Assembly: GCA_900549945.1 (NCBI GenBank)
Contig: URQJ01000132.1
Span: 1-5,630, forward strand
Direction of reading: 5' to 3'
Length of the DNA: 5,630 nucleotides
DNA from: an uncultured Oscillospiraceae bacterium
Lineage (GTDB): Bacteria > Bacillota > Clostridia > Oscillospirales > Acutalibacteraceae
Below, piece by piece: positions 1 through 5,224 of the stretch. The notes beneath the pieces are model-generated. The model was not told where the DNA came from, did no database searches, and saw only the letters and a list, made by a program, of their open reading frames with translations. The translations under genes were made by a program, and so were the position numbers. Positions within the stretch are counted from its first letter, which is position 1. Each line of letters begins with the position of its first letter.

Positions 1-315
1 GGTCTGCACGTGGTACCGCCCGCCCTCGCCGAGGCCGGGGTGCGAGATCGGCTTCTCGCCGCCGCGGCGCCTGCTTTCCGGCGCCGCGTCCCGCACGCGC
101 ACGATTTTAATTTTTTCCGCATCGGCCAGCCGCAGCGTCAGCTCGTACCCGTGGATGCGCACCTCGAGCGGGTCGCCCATCGGGGCGAATTTCACCATCG
201 TGACGTCCGCGCCCGGGATCAGCCCCATATCGAGAAAATGCTGGCGCAGCGCGCCCTCGCCGCCGACGGTCTGCACCGTGGCGGTTTTTCCGGCCGGAAG
301 CTCCTTCAAGGTCAT
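1..315 (-). CDS. feoA: FeoA-domain protein, 5' part only; probably the N-terminus of a fused FeoA-FeoB ferrous iron transporter
   Basis: The first 105 codons are present and the frame is still open at the window edge. Residues 1-75 read as a FeoA SH3-like domain: MTLKELPAGKTATV, then LRQHFLDMGLIPGADV, the core helix and strand of the family, then a strand ending KIKIVRV. FeoA is a small cytoplasmic partner of the FeoB GTPase permease, which imports Fe(II). Stand-alone FeoA is usually about 75-80 residues. Here the protein continues past the domain with a charged linker and HPGLGEGGRYHV, which I recall as the junction leading into the FeoB G domain in clostridial FeoA-FeoB fusions; the fusion itself is inferred because FeoB lies outside the window. 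The ATG at 315 is chosen for the AGGGGG ribosome binding site just upstream (about 324-329) and because the domain begins there. The promoter is at 380-408, overlapped by a DtxR-like operator. FeoA identity is secure; fusion is likely but unproven. Confidence 0.88.
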   Translation of the reverse strand, partial: MTLKELPAGKTATVQTVGGEGALRQHFLDMGLIPGADVTMVKFAPMGDPLEVRIHGYELTLRLADAEKIKIVRVRDAAPESRRRGGEKPISHPGLGEGGRYHVQT

Positions 316-335
316 TTGTTTTCCCCCTCATACCC

Positions 336-356
336 CTGCGCGCCAAAAACGCGCAG
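336..356 (-). other. Inverted repeat in the feo 5' leader
   Basis: CTGCGCG (336-342) and CGCGCAG (350-356) form a perfect 7-bp stem with a 7-nt loop. It sits between the predicted transcription start (near 373) and the feoA ribosome binding site. The sequence following it on the minus strand is not U-rich, so it is not a terminator. It could be a leader hairpin affecting mRNA stability, or it may be chance in GC-rich DNA. Confidence 0.4.
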
Positions 357-377
357 CCCTTTTATATCGCTCAAATG

Positions 378-391
378 TTAGTCTAAACTAA
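378..391. promoter_or_regulatory. DtxR/IdeR/MntR-family-like operator over the feo -10 box
   Basis: TTAGTCTAAACTAA is an almost perfect palindrome (TTAG-TYTARA-CTAA; its reverse complement differs at only two central positions). The TTAG...CTAA half-site arrangement is typical of metal-dependent repressors of the DtxR family that control feo genes. It completely covers the predicted -10 hexamer of the feo promoter (380-385), the arrangement expected for iron- or manganese-dependent repression by blocking RNA polymerase. The regulator itself is not in the window, so its identity is inferred. Confidence 0.7.
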
Positions 392-408
392 TATTTTGAA
401 TTTGTCAA
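380..408 (-). promoter_or_regulatory. Sigma-A-type promoter of the feo gene
   Basis: On the minus strand TTGACA (403-408) is followed after exactly 17 bp by TAGACT (380-385). The -35 box is perfect and the -10 matches 4 of 6 consensus bases. The predicted start near 373 gives a leader of about 58 nt before the feoA ATG. The weak -10 lies inside the palindromic operator. Confidence 0.75.
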
Positions 409-480
409 GGGGAACACCACCGTTTTCCGGCCGCATTGCAGGCTCAGGCCGACATACGCCTCCCGCATACTTCTGCCATA

Positions 481-530
481 CAAAACAAAGACAAAGCGCG
501 CCGAACTCTCACATTCGGCGCGCTTTGTCT
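481..530 (-). terminator. Rho-independent terminator after the CAU tRNA
   Basis: A perfect 17-bp stem (489-505 pairing with 514-530) with an 8-nt loop is followed on the minus strand by the T-rich run TTGTTTTG (481-488). It begins 8 nt after the encoded CCA of the tRNA. The plus-strand side has no T-run, so it is a minus-strand terminator. It insulates the tRNA transcript from the feo promoter 70 bp further on. Confidence 0.9.
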
Positions 531-537
531 GAAAAGC

Positions 538-614
538 TGGTGGGCCATCAGGGACTCGAACCCCGGACCGACCGGTTATGAGCCGGCTGCTCTGACCAAC
601 TGAGCTAATGGCCC
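538..614 (-). tRNA. tRNA with anticodon CAU (Met, or more likely Ile2 read by lysidine)
   Basis: A complete 77-nt cloverleaf can be folded by eye: acceptor GGGCCAT/ATGGCCC with discriminator A, D-arm GCTC/GAGC, anticodon stem GCCGG/CCGGT around loop CTCATAA, T-arm CGGGG/CCCTG around TTCGAGT, and an encoded 3' CCA (538-540). The anticodon is CAU. The initiator is excluded because the acceptor 1-72 pair is G-C and the anticodon stem lacks the initiator GGG/CCC signature. As I recall them, the D-arm and anticodon region (TTAGCTCAGTTGGT, GGCTCATAACC) resemble Firmicutes tRNA-Ile(CAU), whose C34 is converted to lysidine by TilS to read AUA, more than elongator tRNA-Met. An automatic annotation may still call it Met. 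A dedicated promoter (646-674) and terminator (481-530) flank it. Confidence 0.95.
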
Positions 615-621
615 GCATCTG

Positions 622-639
622 CGGCCGCCTTGGCGGCCG
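622..639. repeat. Perfect 18-bp palindrome in the tRNA leader
   Basis: CGGCCGCC and GGCGGCCG are separated by TT, giving an almost loopless inverted repeat. It lies between the tRNA -10 box (646-651) and the mature 5' end (614), so it would be at or just after the transcription start. It could be a 5' leader hairpin removed by RNase P, or an operator-like site. There is no U-tract, so it is not a terminator. Confidence 0.55.
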
Positions 640-645
640 AGAAAT

Positions 646-674
646 ATCATAACATAACCCGCGCAAAAAAGCAA
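646..674 (-). promoter_or_regulatory. Promoter of the CAU tRNA
   Basis: TTGCTT (669-674) and TATGAT (646-651) are separated by exactly 17 bp on the minus strand; each box matches consensus well. The start would be near 639, about 25 nt before the mature tRNA end. I see no strong hairpin terminator after the sugar transferase stop at 697-699, only T-runs, so some read-through transcription into the tRNA is possible as well. Confidence 0.65.
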
Positions 675-696
675 GAAAAAATTGCCGCCTGCACGC

Positions 697-2076
697 TCAG
701 CTGTCCGCGTCCTCCCCGCGGCTCTCCTGCGTCATCGCGGCGGAGCGCTCGGCCGAAAAGCCCTCGGTCGATTCGGGCACGAACAGGATCTTGATGGTCA
801 GCAGCAGCAGCTTCAGATCGAGCATCAAAGACTGCTTTTCGATGTACTGCAAATCGAGGCGCAGCTTGTCGTAGGGGCCGGTGTTGTACTTGCCGTAGAT
901 CTGCGCGTAGCCGGTCAGGCCGCCCTTCACACGCAGCCGGTAGGCAAATTCCGGAATCTTCTTCGTGTAGGCCTCCACGTGCTCGACGCGCTCGGGCCGC
1001 GGGCCGACGAGCGCCATATCGCCCTTGAGGACATTGAGGATCTGCGGCAGCTCGTCGATGCGCAGCTTGCGGATGATCCGCCCGACGCGCGTGATGCGCG
1101 GGTCGCCCGAGCGGCACGGGATCACGCTGCCGTTTCGCTCGGCGTCGACGACCATGCTGCGGAACTTGATGATCTCAAACACGCGCCCGTTTTTCGTGCA
1201 GCGCTTCTGCTTGAAGAACACGGGGCCGCGGTCCTCGAGCTTGATCGCCGCCGAAACGGCGAGAAAAATCGGCGAGGTGACGATCAGCGCGAGCAGCGAC
1301 ACCACAATGTCCGAAATGCGCTTGAAGAGGTTGTACCAGAAGCGCTCGCTGTGGTACTCGTACTTCATCAGCGGCGTGTCGATCAGGTGGCGCGCGCCGA
1401 AGCCCTGCATCGTGATCTCGTCGAGCTGCGGCGTGATATACAGGCTTTTGCGGCTCTGCATGCAGTACCAGAGCATCTCCGAGCGGCGCGAGCTGCTCCC
1501 GACCTCGTAGAAGATGACCGCGTCATACGGATCGAGCTGCATTTTCCAGTCGGTCCGCAGCGTGTCGTACGGAACGACCTTCTCCACCCAAAGGATGTAT
1601 TTGAGCTTGCGCAGCTTCCGGATGAACTCGCGCGTATCGGCGGTGCCGGTGACGATGAGCGTTTTCTCCGGCTTTGAAAAGAGCATCGTCATGCGCTTGG
1701 CAAGCAGCCCCCAAAGCAGCGCCGCCAGAAGCTGGCAGCCGACCGTCATCAGCCCCGGCACGAGGTTCACATAATTGTGGCGGATCATGCAGAACTCGCC
1801 ATACAGCAGCAGGTCCGCGATACCGAAGGCCAGAAGCTGTGAAAATACCGTCTCCAAAATGGAGTAATCTGCGATTTTGAACGCGCGGAACAGATTGCCC
1901 AGCGCGATATAAACGATGATATACAGGAGCAGCGTGACCGTAAAGCCCACGCTTTCCATATTGGAAAAGATCGCCGGCCCATAATACTGGAAAAGCACGA
2001 TCGCAAAAAAGCCGATCTCCAGCAGAACAATGGTCACCTTACTGACCATCGCCAGCACAAACTTTTTATTGTTCAT
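697..2076 (-). CDS. Polyprenyl-phosphate sugar-1-phosphate transferase (WcaJ/WbaP/CpsE-type glycan initiator)
   Basis: The 459-residue product is a membrane enzyme that moves a sugar-1-phosphate from a nucleotide sugar to undecaprenyl phosphate, the first step of exopolysaccharide, capsule or teichoic-type glycan assembly. About four hydrophobic segments fill the N-terminal third (roughly 9-32, 43-65, 77-95, 105-127). A soluble middle region (138-235) occupies the place of the nucleotide-binding-like domain of long family members. The catalytic C-terminus has FKRISDIVVSLLALIVTSPI (251-270, re-entrant helix with its proline), GPVFFKQKR (284-292), KFRSM (304-308), DELPQILNVLKGDMALVGPRPE (340-361, with the Asp341-Glu342 dyad) and KGGLTGYAQ (384-392). 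The ATG at 2076 is fixed by an in-frame TAA three codons upstream; the ribosome binding site (AGGATG) is weak. It has its own promoter at 2115-2143. No other glycan gene is visible, so the transferred sugar cannot be told. Confidence 0.93.
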   Translation of the reverse strand: MNNKKFVLAMVSKVTIVLLEIGFFAIVLFQYYGPAIFSNMESVGFTVTLLLYIIVYIALGNLFRAFKIADYSILETVFSQLLAFGIADLLLYGEFCMIRHNYVNLVPGLMTVGCQLLAALLWGLLAKRMTMLFSKPEKTLIVTGTADTREFIRKLRKLKYILWVEKVVPYDTLRTDWKMQLDPYDAVIFYEVGSSSRRSEMLWYCMQSRKSLYITPQLDEITMQGFGARHLIDTPLMKYEYHSERFWYNLFKRISDIVVSLLALIVTSPIFLAVSAAIKLEDRGPVFFKQKRCTKNGRVFEIIKFRSMVVDAERNGSVIPCRSGDPRITRVGRIIRKLRIDELPQILNVLKGDMALVGPRPERVEHVEAYTKKIPEFAYRLRVKGGLTGYAQIYGKYNTGPYDKLRLDLQYIEKQSLMLDLKLLLLTIKILFVPESTEGFSAERSAAMTQESRGEDADS

Positions 2077-2114
2077 ATGCGTTTACACATCCTGCTTGAC
2101 AGGTTATTTCTCTT

Positions 2115-2143
2115 ATTGTACCCATTTTGGCGGTAAATGTCAA
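2115..2143 (-). promoter_or_regulatory. Consensus sigma-A promoter of the sugar transferase gene
   Basis: TTGACA (2138-2143) and TACAAT (2115-2120) stand 17 bp apart on the minus strand, a near-ideal housekeeping promoter. The predicted start near 2108 leaves a leader of about 31 nt, which contains a small CCTG/CAGG inverted repeat (2091-2103). The gene is therefore transcribed independently of the efp unit that ends at 2208-2241. Confidence 0.8.
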
Positions 2144-2207
2144 CGCATCACCCGCGCCGTTATAAATTTCTTCACACACGCGCTTTAATTTATACATATC
2201 TTCCCAT

Positions 2208-2241
2208 GCAAAAAGGAGGAGCGGCGTACCGCTCCCCCTCG
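2208..2241 (-). terminator. Rho-independent terminator closing the efp/CD1247-like unit
   Basis: GGAGCGG (2218-2224) pairs with CCGCTCC (2229-2235) around a 4-nt loop, and after one mismatch three more pairs extend the stem. On the minus strand it is followed by TCCTTTTTGC. It lies 13-30 nt past the stop of the zinc-ribbon gene. Confidence 0.85.
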
Positions 2242-2253
2242 TTTTATTTTCGC

Positions 2254-2706
2254 TTATTCCTTGTCGCAGCCGCAGTCCTCGCCGCAGCCGCAGTCGCACG
2301 CTTCTTCCTCGTCGTCGAAGTCGAACTCAAGGTTTTCGCCGCAGTTCGGGCACTCCATCGAGCCCTCCTCGAGCATCTCGCCGTTGAGCTGGATCGTATC
2401 GCCGCAGCTCGGGCAGGTCACCTCGAAGTAGCACTCGTCGTCGTCCTCATCGTCCCAATCCTCGTCCTCGAAGTCCTCGTCGTCGAGCTCGTAGTAAGCC
2501 TCCTCCAGCTCGCCGAGATCCTCGTCGATCTCGTCCACCTGGCCGCTCAGCTCGTCGTACGCGTCCTCCATCTCCTCAACGGAGAGGCAGAGGTCGTCGA
2601 GCAGGTCGACGACCGCGTTGAAGAGCTTCGTCTCCTTTGCGTTCGGGTCGAGGTCAAGGCCCTCCATCAGGCCGCGGATATAAGCTGCTCTCTCGGAATT
2701 TGTCAT
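2254..2706 (-). CDS. CD1247-like acidic zinc-ribbon protein, function unknown
   Basis: The product is 150 residues, cytoplasmic, with no signal or membrane segment. Residues 3-75 (SERAAYIRGLMEGLDLD, then a heptad-like Leu/acidic stretch) resemble the conserved N-terminal domain of the clostridial CD1247 family, commonly found beside efp; this stretch looks helical and probably coiled-coil. Residues 73-91 are almost entirely Asp and Glu. A zinc ribbon follows, with CPSC at 98-101 and CPNC at 119-122. The C-terminus adds a second Cys cluster (Cys137, 139, 141, 145, 147 in CDCGCGEDCGC) that could bind metal. Family members have sometimes been labelled transcriptional regulators, which the sequence does not show. 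I chose the ATG at 2706 because the GAAAGG ribosome binding site lies 9 nt before it and only 3 nt before the alternative ATG at 2712. No promoter is seen before it, so it is probably co-transcribed with efp, 86 bp upstream. Confidence 0.85.
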   Translation of the reverse strand: MTNSERAAYIRGLMEGLDLDPNAKETKLFNAVVDLLDDLCLSVEEMEDAYDELSGQVDEIDEDLGELEEAYYELDDEDFEDEDWDDEDDDECYFEVTCPSCGDTIQLNGEMLEEGSMECPNCGENLEFDFDDEEEACDCGCGEDCGCDKE

Positions 2707-2735
2707 AATCATTTACCTTTCTTTCCGGGTGCCGG

Positions 2736-2791
2736 CGGGCGGCAGCCCTTTTCGCAGGGGCTTTCGCCCCGCATTCGGTTTCGGGCGGCAG
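2736..2791. repeat. 10-bp direct repeat flanking a GAAA-tetraloop hairpin between efp and the zinc-ribbon gene
   Basis: CGGGCGGCAG occurs at 2736-2745 and again at 2782-2791. Between the copies GGGGC/GCCCC (2757-2761 and 2766-2770) forms a perfect stem that reads GAAA in the loop on the minus (mRNA) strand, extended by two pairs past a bulge. No U-tract follows, so it is an intercistronic hairpin rather than a terminator, possibly protecting or processing the message. Confidence 0.5.
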
Positions 2792-2792
2792 A

Positions 2793-3350
2793 TTATGCGC
2801 GCTCCATGTATTCGCCTGTTCTGGTATCGATGCGGATCATCTCGCCCTCGTCGATGAAGAGCGGAACCTTGATCTCCGCGCCGGTCTCCAGTGTGGCCGG
2901 TTTTGTGGCGTTCGTGGCCGTGTTGCCCTTCACGCCCGGGTCGGTCTTTGTGACCTGAAGCTCAACGAAGTTCGGCGGCTCCACGCCAAAGACGCTTCCC
3001 TTGTAGGAAAGCACCTTGCAGACCATGTTCTCCTTGACGAACTTGAAGTTGTCGCTGAGGTTGTCCGGGCCGATCGGGATCTGCTCGTATGTTTCGGTGT
3101 CCATGAAGTAATAGAGGTCGCCGTCGTTGTAGCTGTACTCCATGTCCTTTCTCTCGATAAACGCCGTCGGGTACTTGTCGTTCGGGTTGAACGTCTTTTC
3201 CGTCACAGCGCCGCTGATCACATTGCGGATCTTGGTGCGGACGAACGCCGCGCCCTTGCCCGGCTTGACATGCTGGAACTCGATAATGGAATATACGTTG
3301 CCGTCCATTTCAAACGTGACGCCGTTTCTGAAATCGCCTGCGGTAACCAT
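2793..3350 (-). CDS. efp: Elongation factor P
   Basis: The 185-residue product has the usual EF-P length and all three beta-barrel domains. EF-P binds between the P and E sites of the ribosome and relieves stalling at consecutive prolines. Domain I (1-62) starts [20 protein letters not shown] and carries the [12 protein letters not shown] loop. Lys32 at its tip is the position modified in bacteria that have a lysine-type EF-P (5-aminopentanol in B. subtilis); no modifying enzyme is visible here. Domain II includes [12 protein letters not shown], and domain III ends with the signature [14 protein letters not shown]. The frame is open a further 23 codons upstream, but the ATG at 3350 is chosen because a strong GGAGGT site lies 8 nt before it and homologues start there. 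It follows the M24 peptidase by 97 bp and has its own promoter at 3384-3412. Having efp next to a proline-specific peptidase is a conserved clostridial pairing. Confidence 0.98.
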   Translation of the reverse strand: MVTAGDFRNGVTFEMDGNVYSIIEFQHVKPGKGAAFVRTKIRNVISGAVTEKTFNPNDKYPTAFIERKDMEYSYNDGDLYYFMDTETYEQIPIGPDNLSDNFKFVKENMVCKVLSYKGSVFGVEPPNFVELQVTKTDPGVKGNTATNATKPATLETGAEIKVPLFIDEGEMIRIDTRTGEYMERA

Positions 3351-3383
3351 ATGATAATACCTCCAAATGTTTCTTCTCTGACT

Positions 3384-3412
3384 ATTGTATAATAGATTCG
3401 CCTTTTTTTCAA
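3384..3412 (-). promoter_or_regulatory. Promoter in front of efp
   Basis: TTGAAA (3407-3412) and TACAAT (3384-3389) are exactly 17 bp apart on the minus strand, giving a start near 3377 and a leader of about 27 nt that holds the GGAGG site. I see no convincing terminator after the peptidase gene, so efp probably receives both read-through transcripts and its own. Confidence 0.75.
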
Positions 3413-3447
3413 GAAGCAATCGCGCAATTTCGGGAATTTCTGTGAAA

Positions 3448-4527
3448 TTACAGGATCATAAGCGCCTTGGGCGAGTGCGTGAGGTTGCGGCAGCCGTCCT
3501 CGGTGACGACGATCATGTCCTCGATACGCACGCCGCACTTGCCGGCGATGTAGATGCCCGGCTCCACTGTGATGACCATGCCCGGCTCGCAGATCGTGTT
3601 GTCGCGCGCGGAGAAGCGCGGCCATTCGTGGATCTCAAAGCCCACGCCGTGGCCGAGGCCGTGGCCGAACGTACCCGGGTACGGCGTCTCAATGATGTCG
3701 CGCGCAACCTTATCGACGTCGCTGCAGCACACGCCGGCATGCACCGCGTCGATCGCGGCAAGCTGCGCCTTCAGAACCGTGTCGTAAACCGCCTTCTGCT
3801 CGTCGCTCACATAGCCGAGCGCCACGGTGCGCGTCATGTCGGAATGGTAGCCGCGCAGCATCGCGCCGGTATCCATCGTGATGAAATCGCCCTTCTTGAT
3901 GACCGTGTCGCCCGGGATGCCGTGGCACTGAGAGCCGTTGCCGCCGGTGACGACGATCGGGTCGAACGCGTTGCCGTCCGCGCCGAGCTTGCGCATGTAG
4001 AACTCGATCTCGAGCGCGATCTCGCGCTCGGTGACGCCCTCGCGGATGTATGGCAGAATGTGCTCGAACGTCGCGTCGGTGATCGCCTGCGCGTCGCAGA
4101 TCTTGCGGATCTCCTCCTCGCTCTTCACGATGCGCTGCGCGCGGAGCGCGTCGTCGAGCGTCGTGTCGAGTACAGCCTCGGCGCCGTTTTCGGCGCAGAG
4201 CGCCTCAAAGCGCTTGGCCTGCCCGTAGGGCAGCGCGGCATACTCCATGTAAACGCTCGTGACGCCGTGCTTCTTGAGCAGCGCCGCGATCGAACCGCTG
4301 AGGTTCGTGAATTCCTCAACCGCCGCGCCCTGCGCCTTTGCGCGCGCCGCCTCGGCATAGCGGAAATCGAGCAGGTAGTACGCCTTTTCGGCGGTGAGCA
4401 GCAGCGCGCCGTCTGTGGACGGGAACGCCGTGAGATAGTAGAGATTCGTTTCGGAGACGACGAGCGCCGCTTTCTTCGCGTCGCCGCCGATGACCTTTTC
4501 TGTGAGCCGCTCAATCGGAGAGCGCAT
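3448..4527 (-). CDS. M24-family Xaa-Pro aminopeptidase / prolidase-type metallopeptidase
   Basis: The 359-residue product has the two-domain layout of aminopeptidase P and prolidase, cytoplasmic enzymes that cut Xaa-Pro bonds at the N-terminus of peptides or in dipeptides. An N-terminal creatinase-like domain covers about 1-130 and the pita-bread catalytic domain about 135-355. All five dinuclear-metal ligands are present: Asp219 (FITMDTG), Asp230 (HSDMTRT), His293 (GHGLGHGVG), Glu322 (TVEPGIYI) and Glu336 (GVRIEDM). The substrate-site histidines are His202 (SQCHGIPGD), His289 and His300 (FEIHEWP). The usual PH before the first of these reads CH here, a small variation. A GTG at 4536 is a possible start in the same frame, but the ATG at 4527 has GGTGA five nt upstream and better fits the family N-terminus. 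It lies 52 bp after the YqeG-like gene and is probably co-transcribed with it. Length suits the short Bacillus YqhT/PepQ-like group, so P versus prolidase specificity is open. Confidence 0.95.
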   Translation of the reverse strand: MRSPIERLTEKVIGGDAKKAALVVSETNLYYLTAFPSTDGALLLTAEKAYYLLDFRYAEAARAKAQGAAVEEFTNLSGSIAALLKKHGVTSVYMEYAALPYGQAKRFEALCAENGAEAVLDTTLDDALRAQRIVKSEEEIRKICDAQAITDATFEHILPYIREGVTEREIALEIEFYMRKLGADGNAFDPIVVTGGNGSQCHGIPGDTVIKKGDFITMDTGAMLRGYHSDMTRTVALGYVSDEQKAVYDTVLKAQLAAIDAVHAGVCCSDVDKVARDIIETPYPGTFGHGLGHGVGFEIHEWPRFSARDNTICEPGMVITVEPGIYIAGKCGVRIEDMIVVTEDGCRNLTHSPKALMIL

Positions 4528-4547
4528 AGAAATCACCGTTCTTTCTG

Positions 4548-4591
4548 TTAAATTTCAGGCCGCTGCGTTTTCAGGGCCTTTAAATTTCAGG
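4548..4591. repeat. Imperfect direct repeat around the yqeG stop codon
   Basis: TTAAATTTCAGG occurs at 4548-4559 and 4580-4591, 32 bp apart. After each copy similar bases continue (CCGCTGCG and GCTGCGG, then a T-run). The second copy contains the stop codon of the YqeG-like gene (4580-4582). It looks like a duplication of the gene end into the intergenic gap; the 32-bp offset puts the copy out of frame. Confidence 0.6.
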
Positions 4592-5113
4592 GCTGCGGAT
4601 TTTTGAATCCAGCCGCTTATAATCCAGCCGCTTATAATGCGGCCGGAGGAAATGCTCGAGCCAGCGCTTGAAGCGCACCGTTGCGGCCGGGTCGCGCGCG
4701 ATGGGATCCAAAAGCACCGAGGGCATGCCGCACAGGTTCGCGCCGAGAATATCCGTGAAAATCTGGTCGCCGACGACGAGGCACTCGCGCACGCGCGCGC
4801 CGGAAAGGCGCTTCGCACGCAGGTAGCCGAACGGCGAGGGCTTGCAGGCAAACGAGACATACGGCAGCGAGAACTGCGCCGCAAACGGCGCCACGCGCTT
4901 TTTGTAGTTGTTCGAGACGACGACAAGGCGCACGCCGGCCGCGGTCATCCGCTTCGTCCACTCGAGCACGCCTGTGTAAGGCGTCTGGTCGCCGTGCGGC
5001 GCCATCGTGTTGTCCACATCGAGCACGAGGGCGCGGATGTGCATCGCGCCGAGCAGCTCGGGGGTGATATCCGTCACGCGGTGCAGCGTGCCGGTCGGTT
5101 TGAATACGGCCAT
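4580..5113 (-). CDS. yqeG: YqeG-family HAD-IIIA phosphatase
   Basis: The 177-residue product shows the haloacid-dehalogenase motifs in order: motif I DVDNT (32-36, nucleophile Asp32 and acid/base Asp34), motif II SNN (67-69), motif III Lys91 in ACKPSPFG, and motif IV GDQIFTD (115-121) followed by ILGANLCGM. This pattern and length match YqeG of Firmicutes, a predicted cytoplasmic phosphatase whose substrate is not firmly established. The ATG at 5113 is chosen for AAGGTGG five nt upstream and because FKPT...ITPELL is the usual start; an in-frame extension to 5257 would run through the rpsU terminator. No clear promoter is seen in the 110-bp GC-rich gap before it. The C-terminus carries a 5-residue repeat (YKRLD twice, 160-169) from a 15-bp tandem duplication. 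It heads the probable yqeG-peptidase-efp-CD1247 unit. Confidence 0.92.
   Translation of the reverse strand: MAVFKPTGTLHRVTDITPELLGAMHIRALVLDVDNTMAPHGDQTPYTGVLEWTKRMTAAGVRLVVVSNNYKKRVAPFAAQFSLPYVSFACKPSPFGYLRAKRLSGARVRECLVVGDQIFTDILGANLCGMPSVLLDPIARDPAATVRFKRWLEHFLRPHYKRLDYKRLDSKIRSPEI
4606..4635. repeat. Two perfect tandem copies of a 15-bp unit inside yqeG
   Basis: AATCCAGCCGCTTAT occupies 4606-4620 and is repeated exactly at 4621-4635, followed by AAT, the start of a third copy. Being 15 bp it preserves the frame and encodes YKRLD YKRLD close to the C-terminus. Exact identity of the copies suggests recent replication slippage. Confidence 0.9.
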
Positions 5114-5224
5114 GCTCTCCACCTTGCCCCTTCTGCGAAATGTAAGCCGCGTGCCGCGCAAAGCGGCAGAGGTCTTTTCGGCCCCGGCCGCCGCCCGGAA
5201 CAGCCGGGCAAAACGCGCTTTACA

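Noticed and set aside
336..356. Riboswitch in the feo leader.
   Set aside because: The leader is only about 58 nt and holds a single short hairpin, too small for a known metal or iron-responsive riboswitch.
388..666. A 92-codon minus-strand open frame covering the tRNA.
   Set aside because: It is translation of a tRNA gene and its terminator; such frames commonly appear as spurious small proteins.
682..1677. A 331-codon plus-strand open frame opposite the sugar transferase.
   Set aside because: Low-complexity composition, no ribosome binding site of note, and it mirrors a clearly conserved minus-strand gene.
2137..2958. A 273-codon plus-strand open frame across the zinc-ribbon gene and the end of efp.
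   Set aside because: Its Val/Leu/Ala repeats are the complement of the acidic GAG/GAC codons of the minus-strand gene, and it runs through a terminator and a promoter.
3351..3419. A 23-residue N-terminal extension of EF-P.
   Set aside because: It overlaps the efp promoter and ribosome binding site, and EF-P homologues start at the MVTAGDF methionine.
3385..4551. A 388-codon plus-strand open frame opposite the M24 peptidase.
   Set aside because: Its translation is Arg/Ala/Val/Asp-rich without domain motifs, and it is antisense to a gene with all catalytic residues; it is a GC-bias shadow.
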